DNA from: Verticillium longisporum
Taxonomy: Eukaryota; Ascomycota; Sordariomycetes; Glomerellales; Plectosphaerellaceae
Reading direction: 5' to 3'
NCBI GenBank assembly: GCA_019188255.1
Contig: JAETXT010000007.1
Coordinates: forward strand, 1,798,001-1,862,000
DNA length: 64,000 bases
This document shows positions 43,536 through 53,802 of this stretch, piece after piece; position 1 is the first letter of the stretch; each line of letters begins with the position of its first letter. The position numbers and the translations under genes are program-made. The notes beneath the pieces were generated by a model that was given only the letters and a program-made list of their open reading frames with translations, searched no databases and was not told the origin of the DNA.

Positions 43536-46352
43536 TGTGATTGTTGGTGTTCGAAGAACTGGGAGAAGCTTGGTGTGTGTTGTGTTTGATTCTCTTCAGG
43601 GTTGGGTACTGGTGAGATGAATATCCCAAAAGAGGACCACGTTCGGCGCCCCTTTTATACCTGAAGGATGCTCGAGATGACCCCCATGTGACTGGGGCCA
43701 AGTTCATCAGGCAGGAGTACAACGACACAGAGAGAAACGCGATCAGTGTTGGAGCTTCACGACCACACGCGTGTCGCCCGCAACAGACATCCGCAATCTC
43801 GGAAGCTATCGATAAGTGGCGGCTCATGATTCGACAACCTCGCGACGTCTGGAGCGGGGTTTGCGGCGTCTCCCCTTGGAGTAGAAGCACATGCAGGACA
43901 CCCATATCGGGACAGCACCCTAGGCGAGACCAAGGCTCGTGATTGGCGCCGAGACATGGAAGGCCAACCATGTGAGCAGGCTTGGCCACACGGCAGCCCA
44001 CGCGAAACATGCGATACAGGCAAGGGCGTGGCCTTGTCTTCCATGAATGGCGTGGGTGAATGAGAGATCGTCATGGGTGGGACCATGCGACGTGGGAGCT
44101 CAGTCCACACCTCGGTAACAGCTCGGGCGAACCGCGTGGGGACGGGGGCATAAGCTGTGTCCGTGAATGGTAGTGCGCGAGCTGCCGTGACGCTGTGATG
44201 GGGATGTGCTGAGCTCCTTGATGGAGTGAGGTGTGAGTTGGCAGGCAGGCATGGTTCCAAATGAGGCATGCATGCATGACCTGCATGGAGGAGGCCTAAA
44301 GGGAGGGGCTGAGTCCAACAGGCTGTTGGAGGAGACGGCATAGCCTGTGATGCGCGCATGGGCACGCGGCAGAATGATAGGCAAGGCACGTATGCCTGTG
44401 GACGTGAAAGGCGTTTGGCGCGGGTGAGAAAGATATTCACATCCCACTCCGAAGCCCTCAGCTGACCCGAGTGCCCGACTCAGGCAACGCTAGTTGTTGG
44501 GGGTCATGCCTCGGTGAAGCATGAGCCATGGGGTAGACTGTGACCATAGCGAATGGGAGCTCTGGTCGGAAAGAAACTCGGAAGAGAAGACAACAAAGCC
44601 TTACGAGATGTTGTGACTCGAGGGCTTTGATGTGTCAGGGAGAGAAGATTGTCCATGAAGTCAGGAAATGTAGGACGTGAAAATGGATGACGAGGAAGTA
44701 ACAAGAGAAAAGAGAAGGATGTTTCGAGTTGTGAAGCAGCTCAATAGAAAGGACACTGTATGCTCGTCAACGCGCCACTTGGCTAAGAGAATCATCGCCT
44801 TCTCCTTGTTAACCTATTGATCCCTCAGTTGAGCGTGGTATCTCGTGGGATGTGGTGTTGGAACTGCCGCTGACTGCCGTTGACTCTGTCAAGTCCCAGA
44901 ACTAGCGACAACCGACGAGGTAGCATCATCCCGCGCGGGGCTGAACTCCTGAGGGAAGGGCAAGAAATACCATGGGCAGAGAGAAGGAGGTCAAGACCAT
45001 GCCTGCGCGATGGTTTTTGTCGACGACCTCCATTTTATAGCCCCCTTGGTGAATGCGTCCCCTCTCAATAGGACAGCATGGCCTCATTCCGAACACTGGT
45101 GGTTATCGCGGTCGAGCCCGAAATGAAGGCAGCCAGAAGCGTCGAGAACACTGGAGAGCTGCTGACCGCCCCCGAAAGCTGGCTACTCGTCACTGGTTTT
45201 ACTGATGAAGGCCCAACCATCGAGCCATCAAGGTTGCCCATCAGGGTTCTCTCAATGGGCGCTTATCTACCGGCCATCAAGGTTCTCCAGTAATGAAATC
45301 ACGGGACTTGAGCGTGACAAGAGTCTCTTCTATCTAAGCCACGCCAAAAGTCGTTTTGAAGATCTTGCTGGTGAAGATGCAAAATGAACGAAACGGATGC
45401 CGAAACGTTCTATCCATTTTGGTTGTTCACTACATTTCAATCGATTAGCCCCTATATGGTGGTGTATATCCCTCATACCAAGCATGCGACACAAACCCCA
45501 CCATCAAGCGCGTAACTGCATCACTTCGGAATAACGCGCAGGAGAGTATATGTCAAGTTTAAGGAAGAACCCAAGACTAGCTTCGTTCTTACAGAGTAGA
45601 CAGGCACGATGCGATATACCTCATCACAGAAAATCTAGCCTGTCATACCGACTGTACACTTCGCCGTTCAATCACCACCGAGGAACATTGCCAACCACGC
45701 ATATGAAAACAAAAATATACCCACCGAAGGCAATACGGCGCACTTATGTCGCACTATAATCTTGCCTACGCGACTAGATGCAAACTCTTTCCAAGGGCGT
45801 ACTTCGTCGAGTCCCGCCAACGCCGCTGCCAAAAAACTCAGCTTGCCCAGCTGGTACTTGTCAGGTAGCAGCGGACTGCGAAGTGTTTCTTGTGCTCACA
45901 TTTTCAAACATAATATAGCCGGGTCTGAAGTCGTCCGGCTACCAAATTCTTCGACTCTTTCTGAAAAGGTGCGATTGACGCCGACATTGGGGGCAGATGT
46001 GGGCTTGCTGAGATGGAGGCATGGGATTTATTTCGACATCTACCTGGGTATGGCTTGACAACATTTGATTCTCGAGCCTCCTGGCAATCGGAGTGGAATC
46101 AGACCAGCCACTTGCCCCCATAGAATCGACCATCATGCCAATTCTTGCGGGCCAGCATAGTCATAGCCAGGGATACAAAGATTAGTCACTACATTAAATT
46201 CAAAACCTTGTGACTTCCTTACGGACTTGGAAGCGATCAAGTCGACTGAAAGGCGTTTTTATTCTCTTAAGGTAGCGGATATACTTGTCATAGTAATTAG
46301 CCACTGCTAGTTGTTCCAGAGGGATGCTCGTGGAGAGAATGTACTTGTTGAT
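43536..46352. other. Gene-poor stretch, becoming AT-rich
   Basis: About 2.8 kb. The first 120 bp is the metallothionein-like promoter. I see no conserved protein up to 45400; frames around 43757-44440 (minus) and 45078-45293 (plus) lack any family character. From about 45400 to 46350 the sequence becomes clearly AT-richer with many TA dinucleotides. This forms the flank of the RIP-damaged receptor gene and suggests a RIP-affected block. Confidence 0.5.
43653..43659 (-). promoter_or_regulatory. TATA box of the metallothionein-like gene
   Basis: TATAAAA on the minus strand, in the context GGTATAAAAGGGGCG, lies 118 bp before the ATG at 43535. Strong consensus TATA boxes are uncommon in this window and suit a highly inducible gene. 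Confidence 0.65.
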
Positions 46353-49300
46353 TTAAGACATCGAATGGGTAGAAGACTTTCGCCGTAATAGCTTATTCGG
46401 TGTCTCTACTAGAAGGGTAGAAGCGAGCCGTTTGCGAGAGGATCGGTGAGCTATGTGCTGTAGTAGGATGGGTGTAGCGCCGTCATGACCTTGGGCTAAG
46501 GCGGCCCGTAGGGCATTACCGTAAGCGCTGCCCTGGTCATTAATATCTGCCCCCTTCTCTAAGAGGAACCGTATAACCTCAACATGACCTCGGGCTGAGG
46601 TGGCCTGTAGGAGTCCCATGTCATGAATTCCCTTTGAGTTGACGTCCGCCCCTTCATTAATCAACTCTTGTGCCACCCTGAGGAGTCCGTAATAACAAGG
46701 GTAGTAGAGTCTCGTTTCTCCTAACGTGTCGAGCAAACGTGTCCATTTAAAGTCCGTAAATAAGCGAATCCAACGACCAAAAGTCTTATCGTCATTCAAA
46801 AGCCTTAAAATTGCTGAGAATATATCATCAGAACTCTCGGCCAAAGCACCATGCTCTATCCACATTATTGCAGCTAATATAGCAAAATGAAAGAGATGAT
46901 CAATGTATTCGTCGTCGCCCGTGATATCTATGAGATAAGTCAGACACGTCTTTGTGATGCTAACGCTGGCCGTCAGTCGATCGAACTCGGCTCGGTTTAG
47001 AAGGAACTCTTTGACAGAGAAATGGGCAAGGTGTAGTTCCCTCCTTATATTGCCGTAGGAGTCCGTGACCTCCATAATGGAGGTCAAGCCGGGTACGAAC
47101 TAGAGGACATGATCGTCCCGGAAAACCCGACCCTCGATAGTAAAACATGGTAGCGCCGCTTCCGTATTCGTCGCCAAGATATCTACTGCCTCCGTTACCG
47201 TCAGGGGCCGGGAAGAATAGACCAGAAACTGCAAAAGGCGGATAGCGCTATTTCCTTCTTCTTCCGGAATACCGTGTAGCATACGTTCGTACGTTTCTTT
47301 TAGATTACGGGGCAAATAATCGAGCGCGTCTTTGAGTGCCTTGGGACTTCGAGAGCTCGCAAGACTATTTAATTGACAGGCTGCCTACATAAACCTATCG
47401 AGGGGGTTAGTAATCATTCCAGATATAGGTCAAAGTAGATACGTACATGCTATCGGCTCCGCCGCCGCCAACTTTGCTCCGTATCCGACTAAGAAGATCA
47501 CCCGACAACCGCATATCTTGGAATTTCCGTCGAAGGGTGAGCTCAGTCGAGACGTAGGAATCAATATCGCTGTTCATGGCTTATTTATCCAATAGCAGCT
47601 TATTATCGCTGCCTATCTCGTCGGGGATCTCCCGCACAAACTCAGCTTCAGGCCGACTTGTGCATATTAGCTGGACGTAACCTAGGTCTAATCTAGAAGC
47701 GATGTCCTTAATCCATAAGAGAAGGTCACTCCTCGTCATCGACTCGTCCAAGGCGTTAAGAATAATAGAGACCTTTTTCTGAACTCTGAGCATCTTGATT
47801 ATAACGTCCTTCAGTGTCTTTATAGCAGGCTATTAGCGGCTATCTTAGTGTGTCTGGAATAACGCGTCGAGAACCGACGCTCCTGCCTCACTTTAATAGA
47901 GCTGAAAGGCAAGCGACCGGAGCATGCCGTCGACGGTCTGCTTAGTCTTATCGCTGAAGTCGAAGAAGAATCTGATGAGGAGCCGATCTTTCTCTTCAGC
48001 AATATGGTCTAGCACCGTCGTGCTGAGAACTGTCTTACTATATCCTAACAAGCCATATAGGCCATAGATGCCGACGCGACCCCGAGGACCATGACTGAAA
48101 AACGGGATGATCCAGGAGCCACGCACCGGTCCCTTTATGTCGGAGCCGTATAGCATGGTTGAAATTTGTGGATAGGTCTAGCCGGGTTCAGCCATCTCTC
48201 TATCTTGTCGGTGTAGGTGCTGAATTCAAGATTGTCAATCTTTGTCTTTGTCGCATTTATCGTATGCCCCACGAGGTCGAGTTTTTGGTCAACTAGGAAC
48301 CGTTAAAGCATGTCCGAATCCATAAACACTTGCAGGCTAACATCTACAATATGGTAAAGTGGTGGACTAACCCGATTGCATCACACCTCCAGCGCCCGCT
48401 TGGTCTCCTGAACCTCGACGGCCGGGACATAAGCGAGGAGCTCCTTGGCATACGCAGCAGCAGTGGCCGATGCGTATCGTTGCCATCGGTCGTTCTTGTG
48501 AGCATTAGCGTAATCACAGATGCCCCCGGATCACAAGACAGGGGAACGAGTTCATCAGGCCAGCCGCTTCTATCTCGAAGCAGAGACAGTTTTCGCCAAC
48601 AGCATCAACGATCCGGTCGCGCTCTGCCGCATCTTTGACGAGAGTGTTACCCGATGCGATAGTGCCATAGTAGATCTCGGGATCTGTCGTATCGCGAGTG
48701 TCTCGTAGGACCTCGCCAGTTTTATCGCAATCCCGATAGTCCGACCTAGATATATGGGCGTAGTAAGCCTGGAATAGCCGGTCGTTATCGGAGCCTTAAT
48801 GAACATAGCCAGGGCTTTTCTTAGACTTCTCGGCCATCTTAGGGTTCTCCTCCAGCATGCGTTACAGATAGTAAGGAACCTTGGAGTCCCTGCGCTCGTA
48901 ATCAGCCTAGATGCTGCTAAGCGCGTTAAGTAGAACTATCGGAGGCCGTCCTAGGAAGCCTTTACGTTCGCGCTTGCCGCCAGCCTCTGTCTTGAACAGG
49001 TCGTACTGGCATACCCCGCCTATCGTCCCATCCGGCTAGCTGACCACAATGTCGCCCAGGCGTTAGTCCTTGCTGGGTCGAGCGATGCCACCGCCGATTC
49101 CAACCAAAAGGCCAATAGGGATCGACGGTAGAGAGGCAAGAAGGCTCGAGGCAGTCGTCGCCGCCGACGAAGTCCCGTATACCCCAGCTATGAGTGAGGC
49201 GATTATAATATTATGCTGTCCCAGCCGACCCCATGAATAAACGTTCGCGTCGGACTCGTGTCTGGCGATATAGTCGGAGGCTCATGATCTTCGTCGAGTA

Positions 49301-49391
49301 TGGCCTCTGCGGCCGCCCGTTTAATAGGCAGGGCAGAAATCCAGGCGATCGTGTAGGAGTCGGTGCTATCGAGAGCCTTCAAGGATGTCAT
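46353..49391 (-). pseudogene. RIP-inactivated NLR relic: PNP-NACHT-ankyrin
   Basis: Pieces in several minus-strand frames line up in the order of a fungal NOD-like receptor. They start with a nucleoside-phosphorylase-like N terminus (YTIAWISALPIKRAAAEA, 49391 down), with further PNP text around 48800-48450. Then comes a degraded P-loop GLLGYSKT (about 48054-48031) where GLAGCGKT-type is expected, then IILNALDES (Walker B region) and CTSRPEAEF. A winged-helix-like LPRNLKETYERML follows, and ankyrin text with GADVN and GADIN ends it. Stops stand where glutamine is expected: CAA/CAG became TAA/TAG at 47581-47583, 47830-47835, 47845-47847 and 47893-47895. C-to-T changes in CA context are the mark of RIP. 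Frameshifts also occur near 48160. The gene cannot make a full protein. Confidence 0.82.
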
Positions 49392-50196
49392 CGTGAGGGA
49401 GCCTTGTGAGGCGATTATTACTGTTTAGATATGGTGTTCGTGCGGCTTGTTGAGAAGCAGCGAAGAAATCGGTGGAGTCTGGACAAGTCAGAGTCAGAAA
49501 CAGGAGTGTAGTGTGGCCTATTAGAAAAGCACGGCGTCTCGAAGTCTCGGGGGGCACTACGGATGAGAAGGCAACCAGGCTCCAGCGCGCGGTCAAGCCT
49601 GCTTCCCCTCACCGCCGTAGTGGCTGGCGCCCACGACCTGGCGCATGTGCGGCTGATGTGCCTATGTACACGTGGATGTGCATAAGACGTCAAGAATAAG
49701 GCCGATGAGGGCTTGGATCAGGCTCTCGCTGTGGAGGCTTGGCAACCTATACGCCCGGCGTTTATATATAGAATCTTTATTCAGTTAACTCCGTCAGTAT
49801 ACTTAAAATAGGCATATGTGATTAATAGGACATCCAATAAGAAAAGTCCCAAATGAATTTCAAATACCAATATCCCACGACAAGCAAACAAGTTCAGAGG
49901 CGGCATGTTCAATTATGTCCCTAATCTATGTCACATGTGGAAGATGTCTGTACAGGGTCTCCTATGTCCACCAACCTACGTCCCCGGAGAAGAAATTGTT
50001 CGTGCAAGAATAGGAGATGCTGGTCCATCAGGCAACCCAGCCAAGTCATTGTCGTTTATCCAGCCCCGCAAGGTGCCGAGGGCAGGTAATCATTTTCTCT
50101 CTCTCTCTCTCTGTTTCTTTCTCTTTTTGATATGATGTCATGCCACGAACCGAAAAAAAAAAGGCGGGTCAAAGCAGAAGCCCCCCCCCCCTCCTT
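49392..50196. other. Intergenic, AT-rich then low-complexity
   Basis: No gene is seen. AT-rich sequence with TATATATA (about 49764-49771) lies at 49740-49880. A CT dinucleotide run (about 50097-50112), an A11 run (50153-50163) and a C11 run (50183-50193) precede the stop of the Pro/Gly-repeat gene. They fall in that gene's 3' flank. Such runs are also likely sites of assembly error. Confidence 0.55.
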
Positions 50197-51135
50197 TTAA
50201 CCGAGGAGACCGCTGAGGAGGGAGTCAGCGCTGGGGTCGGTGCCGAGGTTGAGGTCGAGGTCGAGGATCTTCTTGTCGGCGATGAAGAGGCAGTTGTCGG
50301 CCTCGACGCCGCGCTTCAGGGAGACGCCGGCGCAGTCGTAGATCTCGCCGAGGTCAATGGTCAGCCGGAGGGCCTCGGCCTCGCAGCGGGCCAGGCAGTC
50401 GTTGAGGTCGTCGGCGGTGGTCTCGGTGGCGTCGGGGCTCTGGATGGTCTGGCCGCACTTGACGTCGAACTGGCGGTCAAAGTCGGAGCGGACGCTCTCG
50501 CGGGCGGCGTCGGCGTCCTTGCTGTCCTTCTTGCTGCCGAGCAGGCCGCCGAGGAGGTTGCCGAGGGTGTTGCCGAGGTCGTCGACGAGGCCGCCGAGAA
50601 CGTCGCCGAGAGTGCCGCCGATGAGAAGGTTGAGGTCGAGGCCGAGGATGTCGGCGAGCACAGTGATGTCCTCGCCAGTGAAGAGGTCGAGGTCGACGAG
50701 GTCGAGAAGGTTCAGGGAGAGAGTGGGCTTGCGGCAGACCTCGGGCTGCTCGCCGCCGTTGTCACCACCGTTGTCACCACCGTTGTCACCGCCCTCAGGG
50801 TAGCCGCCGTTGTTGCCACCGCCGGGGGTAGTAGGCACAGTGGGGACGGTCGGGGCCGTGGGGACGACGGGGTAAGTGGGGACGGTGGGGGGCTTGACGA
50901 CGGGAGGCTTAACGACGGGAGGCTTGACGACGGGGGGGACGCCGCCGTCGCCCTCACCAGGCTTGGTGGGGGTGATGTAGATGTAGTCGGGCTTGGGCTC
51001 GACGTGGTAGTTGCCGCCGCCAATGATGATCTCGACACCGGCACCACAGCCCTCGATCTTGGCCGAGATGTCAATCTTGCAGGTGCCGGGGAAGGACTCG
51101 ACACCGCGAGCAGCGAGGATGGGAGCGAGAGACAT
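50197..51135 (-). CDS. Pro/Gly-repeat protein with a Cys-rich, PAN-like C-terminal module
   Basis: A single exon of 312 codons. It starts MSLAPILAARGVESF with no clear signal peptide. Residues ~65-100 contain three VVKPP repeats and several TVPT units, and ~105-130 contain GGDNGG repeats. A Leu/Asp-rich segment (about 140-205) has regular LGDLLGGLL-like heptads. The last 100 residues have Cys spacing (VKCG, NDCLARC, YDCAGVS, DNCLFIAD) that resembles the PAN/Apple fold, in which such cysteines pair and bind carbohydrate or protein. That suggests a wall-associated or secreted protein, but the missing leader argues the other way unless an upstream start or exon was missed. A TATA box is 208 bp upstream. 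The family is not recognised. Confidence 0.72.
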   Translation of the reverse strand: MSLAPILAARGVESFPGTCKIDISAKIEGCGAGVEIIIGGGNYHVEPKPDYIYITPTKPGEGDGGVPPVVKPPVVKPPVVKPPTVPTYPVVPTAPTVPTVPTTPGGGNNGGYPEGGDNGGDNGGDNGGEQPEVCRKPTLSLNLLDLVDLDLFTGEDITVLADILGLDLNLLIGGTLGDVLGGLVDDLGNTLGNLLGGLLGSKKDSKDADAARESVRSDFDRQFDVKCGQTIQSPDATETTADDLNDCLARCEAEALRLTIDLGEIYDCAGVSLKRGVEADNCLFIADKKILDLDLNLGTDPSADSLLSGLLG

Positions 51136-53802
51136 CTTGTCGGTTGGTTGGGTGGGCGTGGATTAGATGGTGTGATTAGGCGGGATAGTATGTTCCGAAG
51201 AAGGTGAGTATTGTGTATGAACGAGTGACTGTTTGTATGTGCGGTAAACGACTGGATGCGAGAAAAAGTTCTTGCTGTGATGAAGCTGATGCTGGATGAG
51301 GAGAGAGAAGAAGACTGCTGATGACAGGATGGAGGGATGGTATTTTATAAGAAATCCGATGTGACGATCGACTGACTGCAACCTCACATGTCTGTTTCCT
51401 CTCCATGCCTCGCCTGTTCCCATGCTGCTCTCAACGTGACTCGGATGCCATGCCGCCCCTGAGCCTCCTGCGCGGGTCTCAGACGATAATCTGGCACGCT
51501 AAGGTGAACCATCAGACCATCCGTCCCAACGCCCTGCGCCGAAACAGAAACCTTCCTCCCTTCTCACCAGAAAAGGGGGGACTGGGGGCCACGATGTCTC
51601 TCGTCAAGATCTCCGGGCATACGACTTTCACGAGAGCCGCCCACCTGTCCGCCGCCTCCGCGGAGCCTCGAAGCCTCGCAGCGCAGGGCCCAAGAGCACT
51701 GGGCGCAAGTAGGCAAGGCAAGGTCGTTCACGACAGAAGAAAAGAGTTCGCCATGCCAATAACCCAACAGAGTGTGTCATTATGAGCCCCAATCTTGGAA
51801 ACCAAGCCACCAAATCACCCCAGTTAAGCATATCAAGCCACTCCAGACGTCCCTTTTCGACCCCTAAGGCCTCTGGGCGATATACCCCACCAAGCCGCCT
51901 TCGGAATTTCTCTTCTCTCTCCCACAGACTGCCGATCAAGGGGTGGAAACCCTCTCAACGCCGGCACCTCTCAGCCCAGACGCAAAGCCCAGCCCAGCCC
52001 ACCGCAACGCCCGTGCAAGACAGTTGACAGATAATTACCGACCGACAGGCCCTCTCAGCCACAGACGTGCACGCACCGCATCGCCTCGGCAGTACGGGGG
52101 GGGCCCTGGTCAAGTCTGCCTGCCGCGGGCTGTTCTGGCAGTTGCCTCCCTTGGCTCGACGAGCGTCAGGCCAATAGAGAGAGGAAACCCCAAAAAGAGA
52201 AGGAAAAAAAAGCAAACTAGATGACCCGCCGTATCATCAGCCGTCAACACGGGACAGACAGCGACGTTCGTCCCTGCAGGGGACCTGACTCGGGTGCCGT
52301 GAGACATACGGGCAAAGAGCCTCCTCCTAATTTTCCTAGCGTGCGTTCAGCCCAGGCAAGGGGGGAAGAAGAGGGACTAGTTCGGTCTTCCCTGGCCCCA
52401 TCCCCGGCCTGGCGCCGAAGATCCCGGAAGACCGGACCAAGATACCGGAGTCCGGGGGTTCCCTCAGAACTGGACCCTGACCCCCCGTCGTCATGAGATT
52501 ACGTAGAAGGCGACCATCACGCGAACCTCGCAATATCAGCCGCACTCGAAACCAGAACTCTCCACTCCTCGTCCTGCCGATTGCAATTTCCCCCTTCTCG
52601 ATCCGATCGTAGGAAACTTGAACTGGTATCCCCGCAATCGTCCGCGGCAAGAAAGGAGAGAAAGAAAAAAAAAGAAAAAATACAATACCAATCAGGAGAT
52701 TGTTCATCCACCTTTGGCCCCGACCCTCATCAAATGTAGACCCAAAACCCTGTCTCACCCGCTCGACCCAAGACCGCCCAACACCCATCCGGGAAATCGT
52801 CTCATGAATCGACCGAACCCCTTCAACGCCCCGCGTCGGCCATGTCTCTGCTGTCATGGGCCATTTTGTGGGGAACACAGCGCGCGCGAACGCAACGCGA
52901 GTAGTGCGTGAACACAGAGGTAGGTAGGGCCGCCTGAACAAGCAACGATCGGGGTCGAAAGGGAGGGCCAGCGCGCGCGCGTGCTCGGACAGACTGACAG
53001 ACACACGCACTCTCGTGTCGGTCGTCGGGCATCCATGATATTGGAAGTGTCCCCATGCATGCAGGTGCAGCAAGCAAAAGACTCACATCTCTTTCGAGAC
53101 ACAATGGCCGGACCTGTCTCTCTGTCGCTCACTCTTGTACACCCACCGCACGCACTTCAACGCCCACCGGACCGGACCAGTGGCTTGGGCGCTGTTAATT
53201 AGTCTGCTTTTAGGTATAGCGCCCCTGAGGCCCCTCAGCTCAGGCACTCTTGGCTTGCAACAGCCCAATCTCACATGACAACATCGGCAGACATGTACAC
53301 GGAACAAGAAAACATGGAAGAAATGGAATCTGTTTCCTAAGTTACCATAACTCCTCGCGATGGATGCATAGTCCCAGGCGACCTCGCCACTGCTCGACCG
53401 CAGCATGAGCCGACGAAGCTCGGCCTAATCTTAGTGCCAGAGTGGAAATCGATAGGCGGCGCGAAAAAGAGAAGAAACGACAAACGAATGACCAGCAGGA
53501 AATAGCAAAACAAGAAACCGCTCCATGACCACGTAGTTTGTGCACCCTGAATCATCCCACCGCCGTATTGCGTTGCCCGTCGAGCCTAGAGTTGCGCAAT
53601 ATCCTCCTAGACCTGTTGTTGATGAGACAGTGCCGATGTGGACCAACTGTCCGTGTCAGGCCGAACCACACCTCTCCCGGAACTCCCACAAATCTAGATT
53701 GATTCGTATCCTCCCCATCTAGGCTTGCTCTGCATACTTCTTCGCCGTCACGGCGTTCGAGTTGACCTTGGAGGCCTATTCCTGTGAACGGGATCGAACA
53801 AT
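51136..53802. other. Intergenic between two minus-strand genes
   Basis: About 2.7 kb without a supported gene. The 51136-51400 part is the promoter and leader of the Pro/Gly-repeat gene. The rest lies downstream of the kinase. Purine-rich A tracts (52204-52215, 52660-52680) and a GC dinucleotide run (52972-52981) are present. The longest open frame (52336-53073, minus) is of random character. Confidence 0.5.
51343..51349 (-). promoter_or_regulatory. TATA box of the Pro/Gly-repeat gene
   Basis: TATAAAA on the minus strand in the context TCTTATAAAATACC, 208 bp before the ATG at 51135. CA-rich leader sequence between the two fits a transcript start downstream of it. Confidence 0.55.

Noticed and set aside
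43757..44440. 227-codon minus-strand frame
   Set aside because: Pro/Ser/Arg/His-rich random composition, overlapping other equally long frames and no domain.
45078..45293. 71-codon plus-strand frame
   Set aside because: Has an ATG but no recognisable feature and stands in a gene-poor block; support is too thin.
52336..53073. 245-codon minus-strand frame
   Set aside because: Mixed composition that includes a poly-Phe stretch from an A tract; no domain and overlapping frames equally open.
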